Shown: positions 1 through 8,121 of the stretch, piece by piece | Layout of the letters: each line of letters begins with the position of its first letter | Position numbering within the stretch: position 1 is the stretch's first letter | NCBI GenBank assembly: GCA_030753265.1 | Contig: JASMCQ010000081.1 | Coordinates: 1-39,600 of the forward strand | Reading direction: 5' to 3' | Length of the DNA stretch: 39,600 nt | DNA from: Dehalococcoidia bacterium | Lineage (GTDB): Bacteria > Chloroflexota > Dehalococcoidia > UBA3495 | Position numbers and translations under genes: made by a program | Notes under the pieces: model-generated | Database searches by the model: none | The model's input: the letters and a program-made list of their open reading frames with translations, nothing else | Told to the model about the DNA's origin: nothing

Positions 1-35
1 GCCCCTTGCCAGCGTTCGGGCAAGGGGCTTTTTCG
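1..35 (+). terminator. Rho-independent terminator of an upstream gene
   Basis: A perfect 10-bp inverted repeat (1-10 with 19-28) closes an 8-nt loop and is followed directly by five T residues at 29-33. It probably ends transcription of a gene left of the window. It lies about 150 nt before pyrR, which is far for a PyrR attenuator, though a role in a pyr leader cannot be excluded. Confidence 0.85.
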
Positions 36-185
36 TGGCCAAGGCGCCCAGACCCGGTTGCAGGCCCGCGGCCCTGGGGAGCGGAGGGCTGTCTGGCGAA
101 TGGGGTGGCGCGATGTCAACGTCTCTCTGTTAACGCTTCTAAGTAAGAGGTTGGCCGGGCAAGAGGTAGGCCGGTTGCGAGTCTG

Positions 186-737
186 ATGGCCGAGAAGCAG
201 ATAATGAACCAGGAGGACATTCGCCGCGCGCTGGCCCGGGTGGCCCACGAGATACTGGAGCGGAACCGGGGCGCCGAAGGGCTGGTCTTAGTGGGCATCT
301 ACACCCGGGGCGTGCTGCTGGCGAACCGGCTGGCCGGAAATATCGTCGAGTTCGAAGGGAGCAAGGTGCCGGTGGCGGCGCTGGACATCGGCTTATATCG
401 AGACGACATCCTGGACCGGTCTCGCCCCGTGGTCCGGCCCACCAACATTCCCGTGGGCATCCATGACAAAAAGGTGGTGTTGGTCGACGACGTTCTCTAC
501 ACCGGGCGCACCATCCGGGCGGCAATGGACGCATTGAACGACTTCGGCAGACCCAAGGAGGTCCAGTTGGCCATTCTGTTGGACCGGGGTCACCGGGAGT
601 TGCCCATCCGGGCCGACTACATCGGCAAACACATCCCCACCGCCCAGGACGAGCGGGTCAAGGTCCGCCTGGTGGAGACCGATGGGGTTGACGAGGTGGC
701 GATCATTCACGCCGACCCTTCAACGGGCCCAAGGTGA
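186..737 (+). CDS. pyrR: PyrR bifunctional pyrimidine regulator / uracil phosphoribosyltransferase
   Basis: 183 aa, the usual length for PyrR. The PRPP-binding loop of type I phosphoribosyltransferases is clear at residues 97-109 ([13 protein letters not shown]). The N-terminal [19 protein letters not shown] and the segment [10 protein letters not shown] are also typical of PyrR. The family binds pyr mRNA leaders in response to UMP/UTP and has weak uracil phosphoribosyltransferase activity in the cytoplasm. The ATG at 186 is used; a second in-frame ATG at 204 would remove only six residues, and neither has a strong ribosome-binding site. pyrB follows after 93 nt on the same strand, which supports a pyr operon. 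I see no convincing PyrR-binding loop in the 150 nt upstream. Confidence 0.95.
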   Translation: MAEKQIMNQEDIRRALARVAHEILERNRGAEGLVLVGIYTRGVLLANRLAGNIVEFEGSKVPVAALDIGLYRDDILDRSRPVVRPTNIPVGIHDKKVVLVDDVLYTGRTIRAAMDALNDFGRPKEVQLAILLDRGHRELPIRADYIGKHIPTAQDERVKVRLVETDGVDEVAIIHADPSTGPR

Positions 738-795
738 ACCCAAGGGAGTACCCGCGCTGGGCAGGCTCGGCATCTATTCAGGAATAACCCGGACC

Positions 796-818
796 GGCTC
801 GTTGAGCCAACGTAGGGA
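796..818 (+). promoter_or_regulatory. Hairpin and ribosome-binding site before pyrB
   Basis: A 5-bp hairpin (796-800 with 804-808, loop GTT) sits just before the strong ribosome-binding site AGGGAGG of pyrB. It is short and may be chance, but a PyrR-controlled leader would be expected in this gap. Confidence 0.3.
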
Positions 819-830
819 GGACCAAGGGAT

Positions 831-1850
831 ATGAGTCTCTCGCATCCGACCGAGACCGCGTCGCTGGCCGCGACGGTGAACGCGGTGGATTTGCCGCCCC
901 GGAAGCACGTCCTGGACCTGGACGATTTCTCGCCGGGGGAAATCGCGGCGGTGTTGGAGTCCACGCGGGGCATGGCGGAGATCCTGCATCGTGACATCAA
1001 GAAGGTCCCGGCCCTGAGAGGCCGGCTCGTCGTTACCCTCTTCTACGAGTCCAGCACCCGCACCCGCATCTCTTTCGAAGAAGCCGGTAAAGTGCTCAGC
1101 GCCGACGTCATCAACATGTCAGCCTCGGGCAGCAGCGTCGACAAAGGTGAGTCCCTGCTCAATACCGGATTGACCCTGCAGGCCATGGGAGTTGACATAA
1201 TCGTGACGCGGCACCCCCATTCCGGCGCGCCCCACCTGCTGGCCCGGCACCTGGAGCGCGTTGGGATCATCAACGCCGGAGACGGGATTCACGCCCACCC
1301 AACCCAGGCGCTATTGGACCTGTATACCGTGCAAGAAATGCTGGGACGGCTCAAGGGGTTGAAGGTCGTGATCGTGGGAGATGTCCTGCACAGCAGGGTA
1401 GCCCGGTCCAACATCTGGGGCTTCGCCAAGATGGGCGCCCGGGTGGTCCTCTGCGGGCCGCCCACCCTGCTCCCGGTGGACTTGCTGCGCCGCGGAGAAC
1501 AGAACGGGGAACACCACCCGGCTTTGGACTCGGTGGAAGTGGATACAGACCTCGACCGGGCGATCCGGGATGCCGACGTGGTAATGGCCCTCCGGCTACA
1601 GGCGGAGCGGCAGGGGGGAGGCTTTCTGCCCAGCTTGCGGGAATACGTCCGGCGTTGGCAGGTAACCGAGGAACGGCTGGCCCTGGCCAAGCCCGAGGCC
1701 CTGGTAATGCACCCTGGCCCCATGAACGAGGGGATCGAGATCAGCTCCAGCATCGCCCATGGCGGCAGATCGGTCATCGAGAAGCAGGTGGCCAACGGTG
1801 TGGCGGTCCGCATGGCCCTGCTGCATCAGCTCTCCGCCGGCCGAAGGTGA
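831..1850 (+). CDS. pyrB: Aspartate carbamoyltransferase catalytic subunit
   Basis: 339 aa. Catalyses carbamoyl phosphate + L-aspartate to N-carbamoyl-L-aspartate, the committed step of pyrimidine synthesis. The carbamoyl-phosphate signature FYESSTRTR lies at residues 71-79, followed by SSVDKGESL (101-109), the RHPHSGAPHLLAR loop, and the C-terminal HPGPMNEGIEI motif. In the last motif Glu stands where related enzymes usually have Arg (HPGPxNRG), a small oddity. The N-terminus is about 20 residues longer than most PyrB. A strong ribosome-binding site (AGGGAGG, 812-818) precedes the ATG. Follows pyrR by 93 nt; probably co-transcribed. No pyrC or carA follows; the next 770 nt hold only a weak small ORF. 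Confidence 0.96.
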   Translation: MSLSHPTETASLAATVNAVDLPPRKHVLDLDDFSPGEIAAVLESTRGMAEILHRDIKKVPALRGRLVVTLFYESSTRTRISFEEAGKVLSADVINMSASGSSVDKGESLLNTGLTLQAMGVDIIVTRHPHSGAPHLLARHLERVGIINAGDGIHAHPTQALLDLYTVQEMLGRLKGLKVVIVGDVLHSRVARSNIWGFAKMGARVVLCGPPTLLPVDLLRRGEQNGEHHPALDSVEVDTDLDRAIRDADVVMALRLQAERQGGGFLPSLREYVRRWQVTEERLALAKPEALVMHPGPMNEGIEISSSIAHGGRSVIEKQVANGVAVRMALLHQLSAGRR

Positions 1851-1898
1851 GCCCGAGCTAGAAAGTCCCTCTGCGCCCCGTTTGGGCTTCGCTACAGA

Positions 1899-1935
1899 AA
1901 CGTCATTCCGAAGGGCGATGCCGCAAGGAACCTGG
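1899..1935. repeat. Dispersed intergenic repeat-like segment
   Basis: The sequence begins GTCATTCCGAAGGGCGATG and ends in GCAAGGAACC. It has the look of the short 'CGTCATTCCGAG...GAGGAATC' intergenic repeats seen in many bacterial genomes. Only one copy is visible here, so the call rests on resemblance. Confidence 0.3.
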
Positions 1936-2096
1936 TACGGTGTTCTTCCGTCGCGGCCCGGCCCCACCACCCCAGGCCCCCCACTTCACGCGAGGCGACA
2001 TAATCCCAGTTACTTTTGAGGCAAGGCTTTATTGGGGAGTGCTGCTGCTTCTGGGCCACGATGCGAGCGCAGGTCAGGGGCCAGGAGGCCGCCAGG

Positions 2097-2399
2097 CTAT
2101 CGTCCGGCCAACCCGTCCTCGTGCCGCCTTTTCCCATAGGGACGAAAGTCGGACATCGAGGGAGGAACCGGCCGTCGCGACGAAGTAAGCGTGGTAACTA
2201 GCAAGTGGATAGCGCCGGCAAGCACGATCCCCACAACTAATCCCAACGGGATGATGATGATGCTCACCGCGGCGCCATAGAAAAGCACGCCCACGTCGAT
2301 TATGGATCCCGGGACAGTGCGGTCCAAATGCATGATGTAGAAGATAGCTGTCGGGGAGATTGCCCCGAGGAGCCCCATGCCTACGTACAGCCACTTCAT
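2097..2399 (-). CDS. Small hypothetical membrane protein
   Basis: 100 aa, no family recognised. Two strongly hydrophobic stretches are visible: about residues 4-24 and 37-68, the second long enough for one or two membrane passes. The C-terminal 30 residues are polar and basic, so the tail is probably cytoplasmic. The hydrophobic pattern in an otherwise empty 770-nt gap is the main reason to believe it. Against it, the ribosome-binding site is weak and there are no neighbours on this strand. It is divergent to the FAH-family gene. Confidence 0.4.
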   Translation of the reverse strand: MKWLYVGMGLLGAISPTAIFYIMHLDRTVPGSIIDVGVLFYGAAVSIIIIPLGLVVGIVLAGAIHLLVTTLTSSRRPVPPSMSDFRPYGKRRHEDGLAGR

Positions 2400-2622
2400 T
2401 CCAGACCATCAGTGCCCAGGTCAGATTGCGCGCGCCCGGTAGGAACGCCATGCTCGACAAAACTAATTGTAGGTGTGCCTTCGGAAGCCGTCAAGCGGCA
2501 GTTACTGATCTTGCCCGCCTCGGCGGGGGACCGGCCCCTTGGCGGCGGCGGCCGGAGCGTACCGGCAAGCGTTGCGCCGTACCACACCTGGCGTTATAGT
2601 GGCCCCGGAAGGGGGCAGTGCC

Positions 2623-3408
2623 ATGAACATAGCCAGGTTCCGGGCCGAGGGCCGGGTTCGCTATGGTGTGGTCGAGGGGGACTCTGTAACGGACATCCTC
2701 GGCAGCCCATTTCAGGGTGAGGTCCGGATGAGTTCCCGCAGCCGACGCCTGGCCGAGGTGGCCCTGCTTCCCGTGACCTCCCCCAGTCAGGTGTTCGGAG
2801 GGGTGGGGGTCAACTACCGCGACCATCTGGCCCAGGCCCAGGAATCCAGCGACATCCCTTTCAGTAACGTGGGTATCCAGCCATTTCCCAAGAGCAACGC
2901 GTCTCTAACCGGGAGTGGTTCTCCGATCGTGCTGACGCCGGAAGCCGGCGCAGTGCACTACGAGGGGGAGTTGGTCGTGGTGATCGGCCGCCGGGCCCGC
3001 CGGGTAAGCTGGGAATGTGCTCTGGACTACGTTCTGGGATATACCTGCGGCAACGATATCACCGAGAAATCGATCTGGGAGAAAGATTACTCCGACTGGC
3101 GCTCCAAGGGCCTTCCCACCTGGGGCCCGGTGGGACCTTGGATCGCAACCCACCTGGAACCCGGCAACCTGGATGTAACCGTGCGCTTAAACGGCCTGGT
3201 GGAGCACCGGTTCAATACCGGGGACATGATCCATGACGTGGCGTCAATCGTCAGCTACAACAGCCAGTACACCACGCTGTTTCCGGGCGACCTCATCTTC
3301 ACGGGAACCTCGGGTTCCACCAGAGCGATGAAACCTGGCGATGTGGTGGAGGTGGAGATATCCGGCATCGGCACACTGAAGAATCCGGTCTCAATGGAGA
3401 AGGTGTAG
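2623..3408 (+). CDS. Fumarylacetoacetate hydrolase (FAH) family protein
   Basis: 261 aa. The FAH fold protein family hydrolyses or decarboxylates 2,4-dioxo acids and related ring-cleavage products using Mg2+. Visible family motifs are GVNYRDHL (residues 62-69), HYEGELVVVIG with metal ligands Glu114 and Glu116, Asp145 in GNDITEKS, PTWGPVGPWI, and GDLIFTGTSG near the C-terminus. The ATG at 2623 is chosen because GGAAGGGGG stands just upstream and the family N-terminus begins there; an ATG 28 codons earlier would add a sequence unlike the family. Substrate cannot be told. It opens a + strand run with the two DinB-like genes. Confidence 0.9.
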   Translation: MNIARFRAEGRVRYGVVEGDSVTDILGSPFQGEVRMSSRSRRLAEVALLPVTSPSQVFGGVGVNYRDHLAQAQESSDIPFSNVGIQPFPKSNASLTGSGSPIVLTPEAGAVHYEGELVVVIGRRARRVSWECALDYVLGYTCGNDITEKSIWEKDYSDWRSKGLPTWGPVGPWIATHLEPGNLDVTVRLNGLVEHRFNTGDMIHDVASIVSYNSQYTTLFPGDLIFTGTSGSTRAMKPGDVVEVEISGIGTLKNPVSMEKV

Positions 3409-3468
3409 GCCGCGCCCGGCACCGCATTGAGCCAGCGGCAAGACTCGTGGAAACAAGGAGTGGCATAT

Positions 3469-3876
3469 ATGGATAGCGAAGTCAGAGGGCTACAGGAAGA
3501 CCTGCGGAAGATGGAAGAGGTCGCGGGCGAGAGCCTGGGCAGCGTCCGAGAATCAAGTCTTGACCTGGCGATCGAAGACGGGCGCACCCTCCGGCAGGTG
3601 ATCTACGACTTGACCGATCATTACCGGGAGCATATCGAGCAGTTGCTCTGGTCCAAGTGGGGCCAGAAGATCGGGCGGACTGAAATCAGGCGGGCCCTGG
3701 CGGAGCTTCAGAGTGTCCGCTCCCAATTCGCGGCCTATTTCACGGACCTGCAAGACGCGCAGTTGGATGTTTCCAGCGCCTCCGCCCAGGATTCCTCACC
3801 CCGGGAGATCATTCTTCACGCGCTGGAGGAGGAAGACCGGGTCATGAAGGCCATTGACAAAGTCCTCGGGGAGTAA
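3469..3876 (+). CDS. DinB-like four-helix protein (paralogue 1)
   Basis: 135 aa, mostly helical. Resembles the DinB/DUF664-type superfamily of putative metal-binding four-helix proteins, some of which are thiol-dependent S-transferases. Visible: an early helix starting MDSEVRGL, LYDLT-like segment with HYREHIEQLL in the middle, RRALAELQSVR, and ILHALEEED near the end. Only some of the usual three metal-binding histidines are evident. The ATG at 3469 has AAGGAG 8 nt upstream; a TTG 14 codons earlier is open but lacks one. It shares the MD[ST]EVR start and the RALAE[LM]Q segment with the next gene, so the two are diverged tandem paralogues. Confidence 0.75.
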   Translation: MDSEVRGLQEDLRKMEEVAGESLGSVRESSLDLAIEDGRTLRQVIYDLTDHYREHIEQLLWSKWGQKIGRTEIRRALAELQSVRSQFAAYFTDLQDAQLDVSSASAQDSSPREIILHALEEEDRVMKAIDKVLGE

Positions 3877-3968
3877 AGAAGGGCGGACTCCCTGCTCCCC
3901 CTCGTTCGGGAAGATTATCCGGCCCACCCAAAGGGTACGCCCAAAACAACCAACAGTAAGCTATTAAA

Positions 3969-4004
3969 CGTCCCGTGATTTCAGGGACGCCATCTAGGAG
4001 GAGG
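3969..4004 (+). promoter_or_regulatory. 5' leader hairpin and strong ribosome-binding site of the second DinB-like gene
   Basis: CGTCCC (3969-3974) pairs with GGGACG (3984-3989) around a 9-nt loop. A very strong ribosome-binding site, AGGAGGAGG (3996-4004), follows 6 nt before the ATG at 4011. This decides the start over an upstream in-frame ATT/ATG-like start 12 codons earlier. Confidence 0.5.
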
Positions 4005-4010
4005 TTTCTC

Positions 4011-4505
4011 ATGGACACCGAGGTGCGCGAATTGATCGAGAAGCTGGAGACCCAGCGGCGGGAGGGCATGGAGCTTCTCCTCACCTTGACCGATGACCAA
4101 CTGAACAGGCCTTTCACCGACGAGCGCTCTACGGAAGAAGGCCCGTTCACCATTCGGCGCCTGCTTCACCGGATATCGACCCATCATACCGACCATATCC
4201 AGCACATCCTCAAGGTCCGCCGGGCCATGGGTTTGCCCCGCAGCGAGACCACCCGGGCCCTCGCCGAGATGCAGGCGATCCGGGCCGAGCTTGTCACCAG
4301 CCTGACGGACCTGAACGACGAGGACTTGCATCGAGACGCCTCCGAGGGCAACGAGATGGGGAACCTCAAGCAGCGTACCGGGGAAGAGCCAGAATACACG
4401 ATACGCCGCATCGTGGAGCACGTGGTGGAGATGGAGGAGATACGACTGACCCACATTCGGATGGCCCTCACCAGCGACAAGGGCGTCAATCCGGAAATCC
4501 ATTAG
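4011..4505 (+). CDS. DinB-like four-helix protein (paralogue 2)
   Basis: 164 aa. DinB superfamily-like. It keeps a clear histidine cluster in the second helix (HRISTHHTDHIQHIL) and further histidines in RIVEHVVEMEE and THIRMAL, consistent with the family's metal site. It starts MDTEVREL, as its neighbour starts MDSEVRGL, and both have RALAE[LM]Q; so it is a paralogue of the preceding gene. Family members act as thiol S-transferases or are uncharacterised, and no substrate is implied here. Start chosen by the AGGAGGAGG ribosome-binding site. Separated by 134 nt from its paralogue and 162 nt from the MFS gene. Confidence 0.75.
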   Translation: MDTEVRELIEKLETQRREGMELLLTLTDDQLNRPFTDERSTEEGPFTIRRLLHRISTHHTDHIQHILKVRRAMGLPRSETTRALAEMQAIRAELVTSLTDLNDEDLHRDASEGNEMGNLKQRTGEEPEYTIRRIVEHVVEMEEIRLTHIRMALTSDKGVNPEIH

Positions 4506-4624
4506 CCGGCCCGCCTGGGCGCCTGGGTCCTGTCGATTCAGAATCAACGCGCCGACCGCGGCCTCACGGCCATTCCGGCGCCGGTGGCGTCCGGCCCGGT
4601 TGATTGGCTCGCAGTTTCCGGAGG

Positions 4625-4651
4625 CGGAAATCCCGGAAACCCCGGAAATCG
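4625..4651 (+). repeat. Three tandem 9-nt repeats
   Basis: CGGAAATCC, CGGAAACCC and CGGAAATCG run head to tail, 17 nt before the MFS start codon. A similar 9-nt periodic run lies before HyuB (34983-35009). Confidence 0.7.
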
Positions 4652-4667
4652 ATGAACGGGAGATTCG

Positions 4668-5912
4668 ATGGAATTAGCTTCCACCACCGTGGGTGAGATC
4701 GAACCCTCTGAACGCAGATATCGTTGGGTGATGTTGGCCGGCCTCTGGCTGGCCTACACCTCGTTTGGACTGGTCTCCGGCGGAATTCCGCCAATGGTCG
4801 GGACCATAAGCGACTCTCTGCACCTGAGCCCATCGGCCATGGGAAGTATCTTGGGGGCTTGGCCGTTGGTCTACATCGCAACATCCGCCCCCGCCGGCGC
4901 CTTGATCGACCGCTTCGGGCTGCGCCGGTCCATGGCCGCGGGCATCGTCCTGGTGGCCCTCTCCGGAGTACTGAGAGCCGTAGCGGTCAACCATGCCACC
5001 ATGTTCCTGGCCGTCGCCGTCTTCGGCCTGGGCGGGCCTTTCATCTCCATCGGAGCGCCGAAGCTCATCAGCGTATGGTTCAACCGGAAGGACCGGGGCC
5101 TGGCGATGGGCATCTACATGACGGCTTCAAGCACCGGGCGTATCTTGGCCCTGGCGACGGCCAATAGCATCTTGATGCCCCTCTACCGATCCAGTTGGCG
5201 GCTCACCCTGGCCACCTATGGAGGCGTGGCTTTGCTGAGCGCGTTCATCTGGTGGTTCATGGCCCGGGACCTGGAAAATTCAAGGGAGGAGGCGGGGGGC
5301 TCGCACCACTCGCTCCTCGCCGGTATGAAAGTGTTCCCCTTGCTGCTCCGAATTCCAGTCATGAAGATCACCCTGGTCGTAAGCCTGGGCGGTTTTTTCT
5401 TCCGGCACGGCCTTAACGACTGGTTACCCGAGATCCTTCGAGACGGTGGCATGACGGCGGTGGCGGCCGGGCTCTGGGCGGTCTTGCCCATCGTCGTGGG
5501 GATTGGAACCACTCTGGTTGTCCCCCCAATGGCGAAGCCCAGCCGCCGCATTCCGATGCTGATTGCGTTCTTTCTGGCATCGGGGGGCGCCGCGCTGATG
5601 GTGGGTAACTCCACGGGCGTACAGCTTACCCTGGGGCTGGTCATCATGGGGGCGGCAAGCCGGGCCATCTCGCCCATAATCATGCTGATCCTCATGGATG
5701 CTCCTCAGGTCGGTCCCCAGCGAATGGGCGCCGCCGGAGGGCTGTACTTCATGGTTGGGGAAGTGGGAGGTGTGTTGGGGCCAGTGTTCCTGGGTGTCAT
5801 CGCCGATCTGTCTGGCGGATTCCTGGCCTCATTGATCATGCTGGCAGCCATGAGCGTTGTCCTGGCCGCCTTTTCCCTGCGGCTGGGATTTCTGCTTCGC
5901 AAAATGGATTAA
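4668..5912 (+). CDS. MFS transporter (tandem paralogue 1)
   Basis: 414 aa, about twelve hydrophobic segments, no signal peptide beyond the first helix. The loop 2-3 signature of the major facilitator superfamily is visible as GALIDRFGLRRS (about residues 77-88). The N-terminal half is closest to the cyanate/nitrate-type and oxalate/formate-type permeases in general look (GGPFISIGAPKLISVWF, RGLAMGIYM). The substrate is not predictable. GGGAG lies 8 nt before the ATG. The gene 6555-7799 encodes a protein of exactly the same length with very similar sequence throughout, so this is a tandem duplication. Flanking FAH-type and CapA-family genes give no strong hint about cargo. Confidence 0.93.
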   Translation: MELASTTVGEIEPSERRYRWVMLAGLWLAYTSFGLVSGGIPPMVGTISDSLHLSPSAMGSILGAWPLVYIATSAPAGALIDRFGLRRSMAAGIVLVALSGVLRAVAVNHATMFLAVAVFGLGGPFISIGAPKLISVWFNRKDRGLAMGIYMTASSTGRILALATANSILMPLYRSSWRLTLATYGGVALLSAFIWWFMARDLENSREEAGGSHHSLLAGMKVFPLLLRIPVMKITLVVSLGGFFFRHGLNDWLPEILRDGGMTAVAAGLWAVLPIVVGIGTTLVVPPMAKPSRRIPMLIAFFLASGGAALMVGNSTGVQLTLGLVIMGAASRAISPIIMLILMDAPQVGPQRMGAAGGLYFMVGEVGGVLGPVFLGVIADLSGGFLASLIMLAAMSVVLAAFSLRLGFLLRKMD

Positions 5913-6554
5913 ACCATTGTCTCCGGGCTGCCAATCCAGGCCCCAAGGCGGCTCATCGCGGGTTTCCGGTCCGCCTTCCGCCTGCCGGCAGGGGGATGTG
6001 GCGGATTCCGGGTCCGGCGTGAGCCGAAGAGCAGGGTTGACAGCCCTGTAGGCGCTGACTATGATGCCGAAGGTGTGCAAATCGGTAGTATTCGAGCTAG
6101 CGCCGGGAATCTCTGCGCCTTGCGGGACCTCGAGTCCGGGGCCGTCAGTGCGGTTTGACGAGGGCGCAAGCGGGTTAATCCCTGGATGAATTCCAGTTCG
6201 CCGGTGGGACCTGCCGCCGATTCCGGGCGGGCGTTGGCTGGTTAAGAACCGGCCAACGGGTCCGGCCCGGCCATCCTTGGCCTCCAGGTACGGTCCTCCC
6301 GGGGCATGTGGCCCGGTTACCCAAGTGATGCGGGCTCCCGGAGCCAACAGCCGTCACCGAGGCTCCCTCCAGTTCAGCCCTTGCTGCCGTCTGTCGCAAC
6401 AGGGGGCGCTCTGAGCACGATCATCGAGGCGATGCCCATTACACCGGTGCCATCGTCTAATGGGACACCGTTGCAGCTCGGGAGCGAGCTGCCGGGAAAG
6501 CCTTCGGCAGAGGCGCGGCCGGCGGTTGGCGGACAACTATAATCGGGAGACTCG
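5913..6554. other. 642-nt intergenic region between the MFS paralogues
   Basis: No convincing gene. It holds a strong sigma-70-type promoter at 6037-6065 and then almost 490 nt of leader before the second MFS gene. I recognise no riboswitch or terminator in the leader; small ORFs in it have no family look. Confidence 0.6.
6037..6065 (+). promoter_or_regulatory. Sigma-70-type promoter, upstream of second MFS gene
   Basis: TTGACA (6037-6042), a 17-nt spacer, then TATGAT (6060-6065). The -35 is perfect and the spacing ideal. The flanks AGGG before and CCGAAG after are shared with the promoter at 7955-7983, so the two are copies of one element. Confidence 0.75.
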
Positions 6555-7799
6555 ATGGATTCAGCATCCACCACCGCCGGTGAGGTTGCCCCTTCCGAGC
6601 GAGGGCAGCGTTGGGTCATGCTGGCCGGCCTGTGGCTGGCCTACACCTCGTTTGGCCTGGTGTCCGGCGGCATACCTCCCCTCGTTGGACGGGTGAGCAG
6701 TGACCTGAACCTGAGCCGCTCGGCCATGGGCAGCGTCATGGGGGCCTGGCCCCTGGTCTACATAGCCGTGTCCGTTCCCGCCGGTGCTTTGATCGACCGC
6801 TTCGGGCTGCGGCGCTCTCTGGCCGTGGGAATCATCCTGGTGGCCCTCTCCGGGATACTTAGGGCCGTAGCGGTCAACTATGCCACCATGTTCTTGGCCG
6901 TCGCCATCTTCGGCGTGGGTGGGCCCTTCATCTCCATCGGCGCGCCAAAGCTCATCAGCGTTTGGTTCAACCGTAAGGACCGGGGGCTGGCGATGGGCAT
7001 CTACATGACAGCGTCGAACACCGGACGCATCCTGGCCCTGGCAACTGCCAACAGCGTCCTGATGCCCCTCTACCGGTCGAGCTGGCGGCTCACCATGGCC
7101 ACTTACGCGGGGGTGGCGTTGCTGAGCGCGTTCCTCTGGTGGTTCATGGCCCGCGATCTGGAGCAATCAAGCGATTCAGCCAAGGGTTCCGGCAAAGACC
7201 TCGCCGCCAGCATGAAGGTGTTCCCCATGCTGCTCCGAATTGGGGTGGTGCGGATCGTCTTGGTCATCACCGTCGGCTCCTTCTTCTTCAGCCATGGATT
7301 CAACAACTGGCTGCCTGAGATCCTTCGGACCGGAGGCATGACCGCGGCCCAGGCCGGTTTTTGGGCGATATTGCCGATTGTGGTCGGGATCGCAACCACC
7401 CTGGTCGTCCCCATGGTAGCGAAGCCCGGCCGGCGCATACCGATGCTCGTGAGCATCTTCATGGCGGCGGCGGTGGCCGCGCTGATGGTGGCCACCACCA
7501 CGGGAGCGCCGCTGACCCTGGGGCTGATTCTGCAGGGCGCCGCGAGCCGAGGGGTGATGCCTGTTATCATGCTGATCCTCATGGATGCCCCCCAGGTTGG
7601 TCCCGAGCGCATGGGAGCCGCCGGCGGGCTGTACTTCACCGCAGGTGAGGTGGGTGGCGTGCTGGGACCGTTACTGCTGGGGGTCGCCGCCGACCTGACC
7701 GGAAGCTTCAGGGAAGGGTTGTTCATGCTGGTGGGTCTGAGCGTGGCTCTGGCTATCATCTCGTTTCGGCTGGGGTTCTCACTACGCCGGCAGGCCTAG
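6555..7799 (+). CDS. MFS transporter (tandem paralogue 2)
   Basis: 414 aa with about twelve membrane segments and the MFS loop signature GALIDRFGLRRS. It aligns end to end without gaps with the preceding MFS protein (both begin MDSAS/MELAS-TT-GE and share LWLAYTSFGLVSGGIPP). DNA similarity is also high, with differences concentrated in the central cytoplasmic loop after TM6. GGGAG lies 7-8 nt before the ATG. The promoter at 6037 probably drives it, giving it separate control from its copy. Substrate unknown. Confidence 0.93.
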   Translation: MDSASTTAGEVAPSERGQRWVMLAGLWLAYTSFGLVSGGIPPLVGRVSSDLNLSRSAMGSVMGAWPLVYIAVSVPAGALIDRFGLRRSLAVGIILVALSGILRAVAVNYATMFLAVAIFGVGGPFISIGAPKLISVWFNRKDRGLAMGIYMTASNTGRILALATANSVLMPLYRSSWRLTMATYAGVALLSAFLWWFMARDLEQSSDSAKGSGKDLAASMKVFPMLLRIGVVRIVLVITVGSFFFSHGFNNWLPEILRTGGMTAAQAGFWAILPIVVGIATTLVVPMVAKPGRRIPMLVSIFMAAAVAALMVATTTGAPLTLGLILQGAASRGVMPVIMLILMDAPQVGPERMGAAGGLYFTAGEVGGVLGPLLLGVAADLTGSFREGLFMLVGLSVALAIISFRLGFSLRRQA

Positions 7800-8121
7800 T
7801 GCTTCATCATCCAAGACTGTCCTCTTCTCCGGAAGCCCCGGTAGCATTACAATGGTCTCGCCCCATGGGTCCTCCTCCTTGCCCTTTTTCGCGCTCTACT
7901 GATAGAAGGCGGATAAGGCTAAAAGGACTGCCCTCGAGGGGCGGGACCGAAGGGTTGACAGCCCCAAAGGCTCAAACTATGATTCCGAAGTCGGTGCCTG
8001 TTTGCCCGATTTGGAACGGGGCCGGGGATCGATACGTCCCCGGCGGACTTCGGGCCTCGGGCCGGCCACCAAGGGGCCGGCGCCGGGGAAAAGACAAGAA
8101 GATCTGCTGGAAGGAGACGCC
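7800..8121. other. 322-nt intergenic region before the CapA-family gene
   Basis: Holds the promoter at 7955-7983 and a 138-nt leader. No gene or other structure is evident. Confidence 0.6.
7955..7983 (+). promoter_or_regulatory. Sigma-70-type promoter, upstream of CapA-family gene
   Basis: TTGACA (7955-7960), 17-nt spacer, TATGAT (7978-7983). It matches the element at 6037-6065 in hexamers, spacing and flanking bases. Confidence 0.75.
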
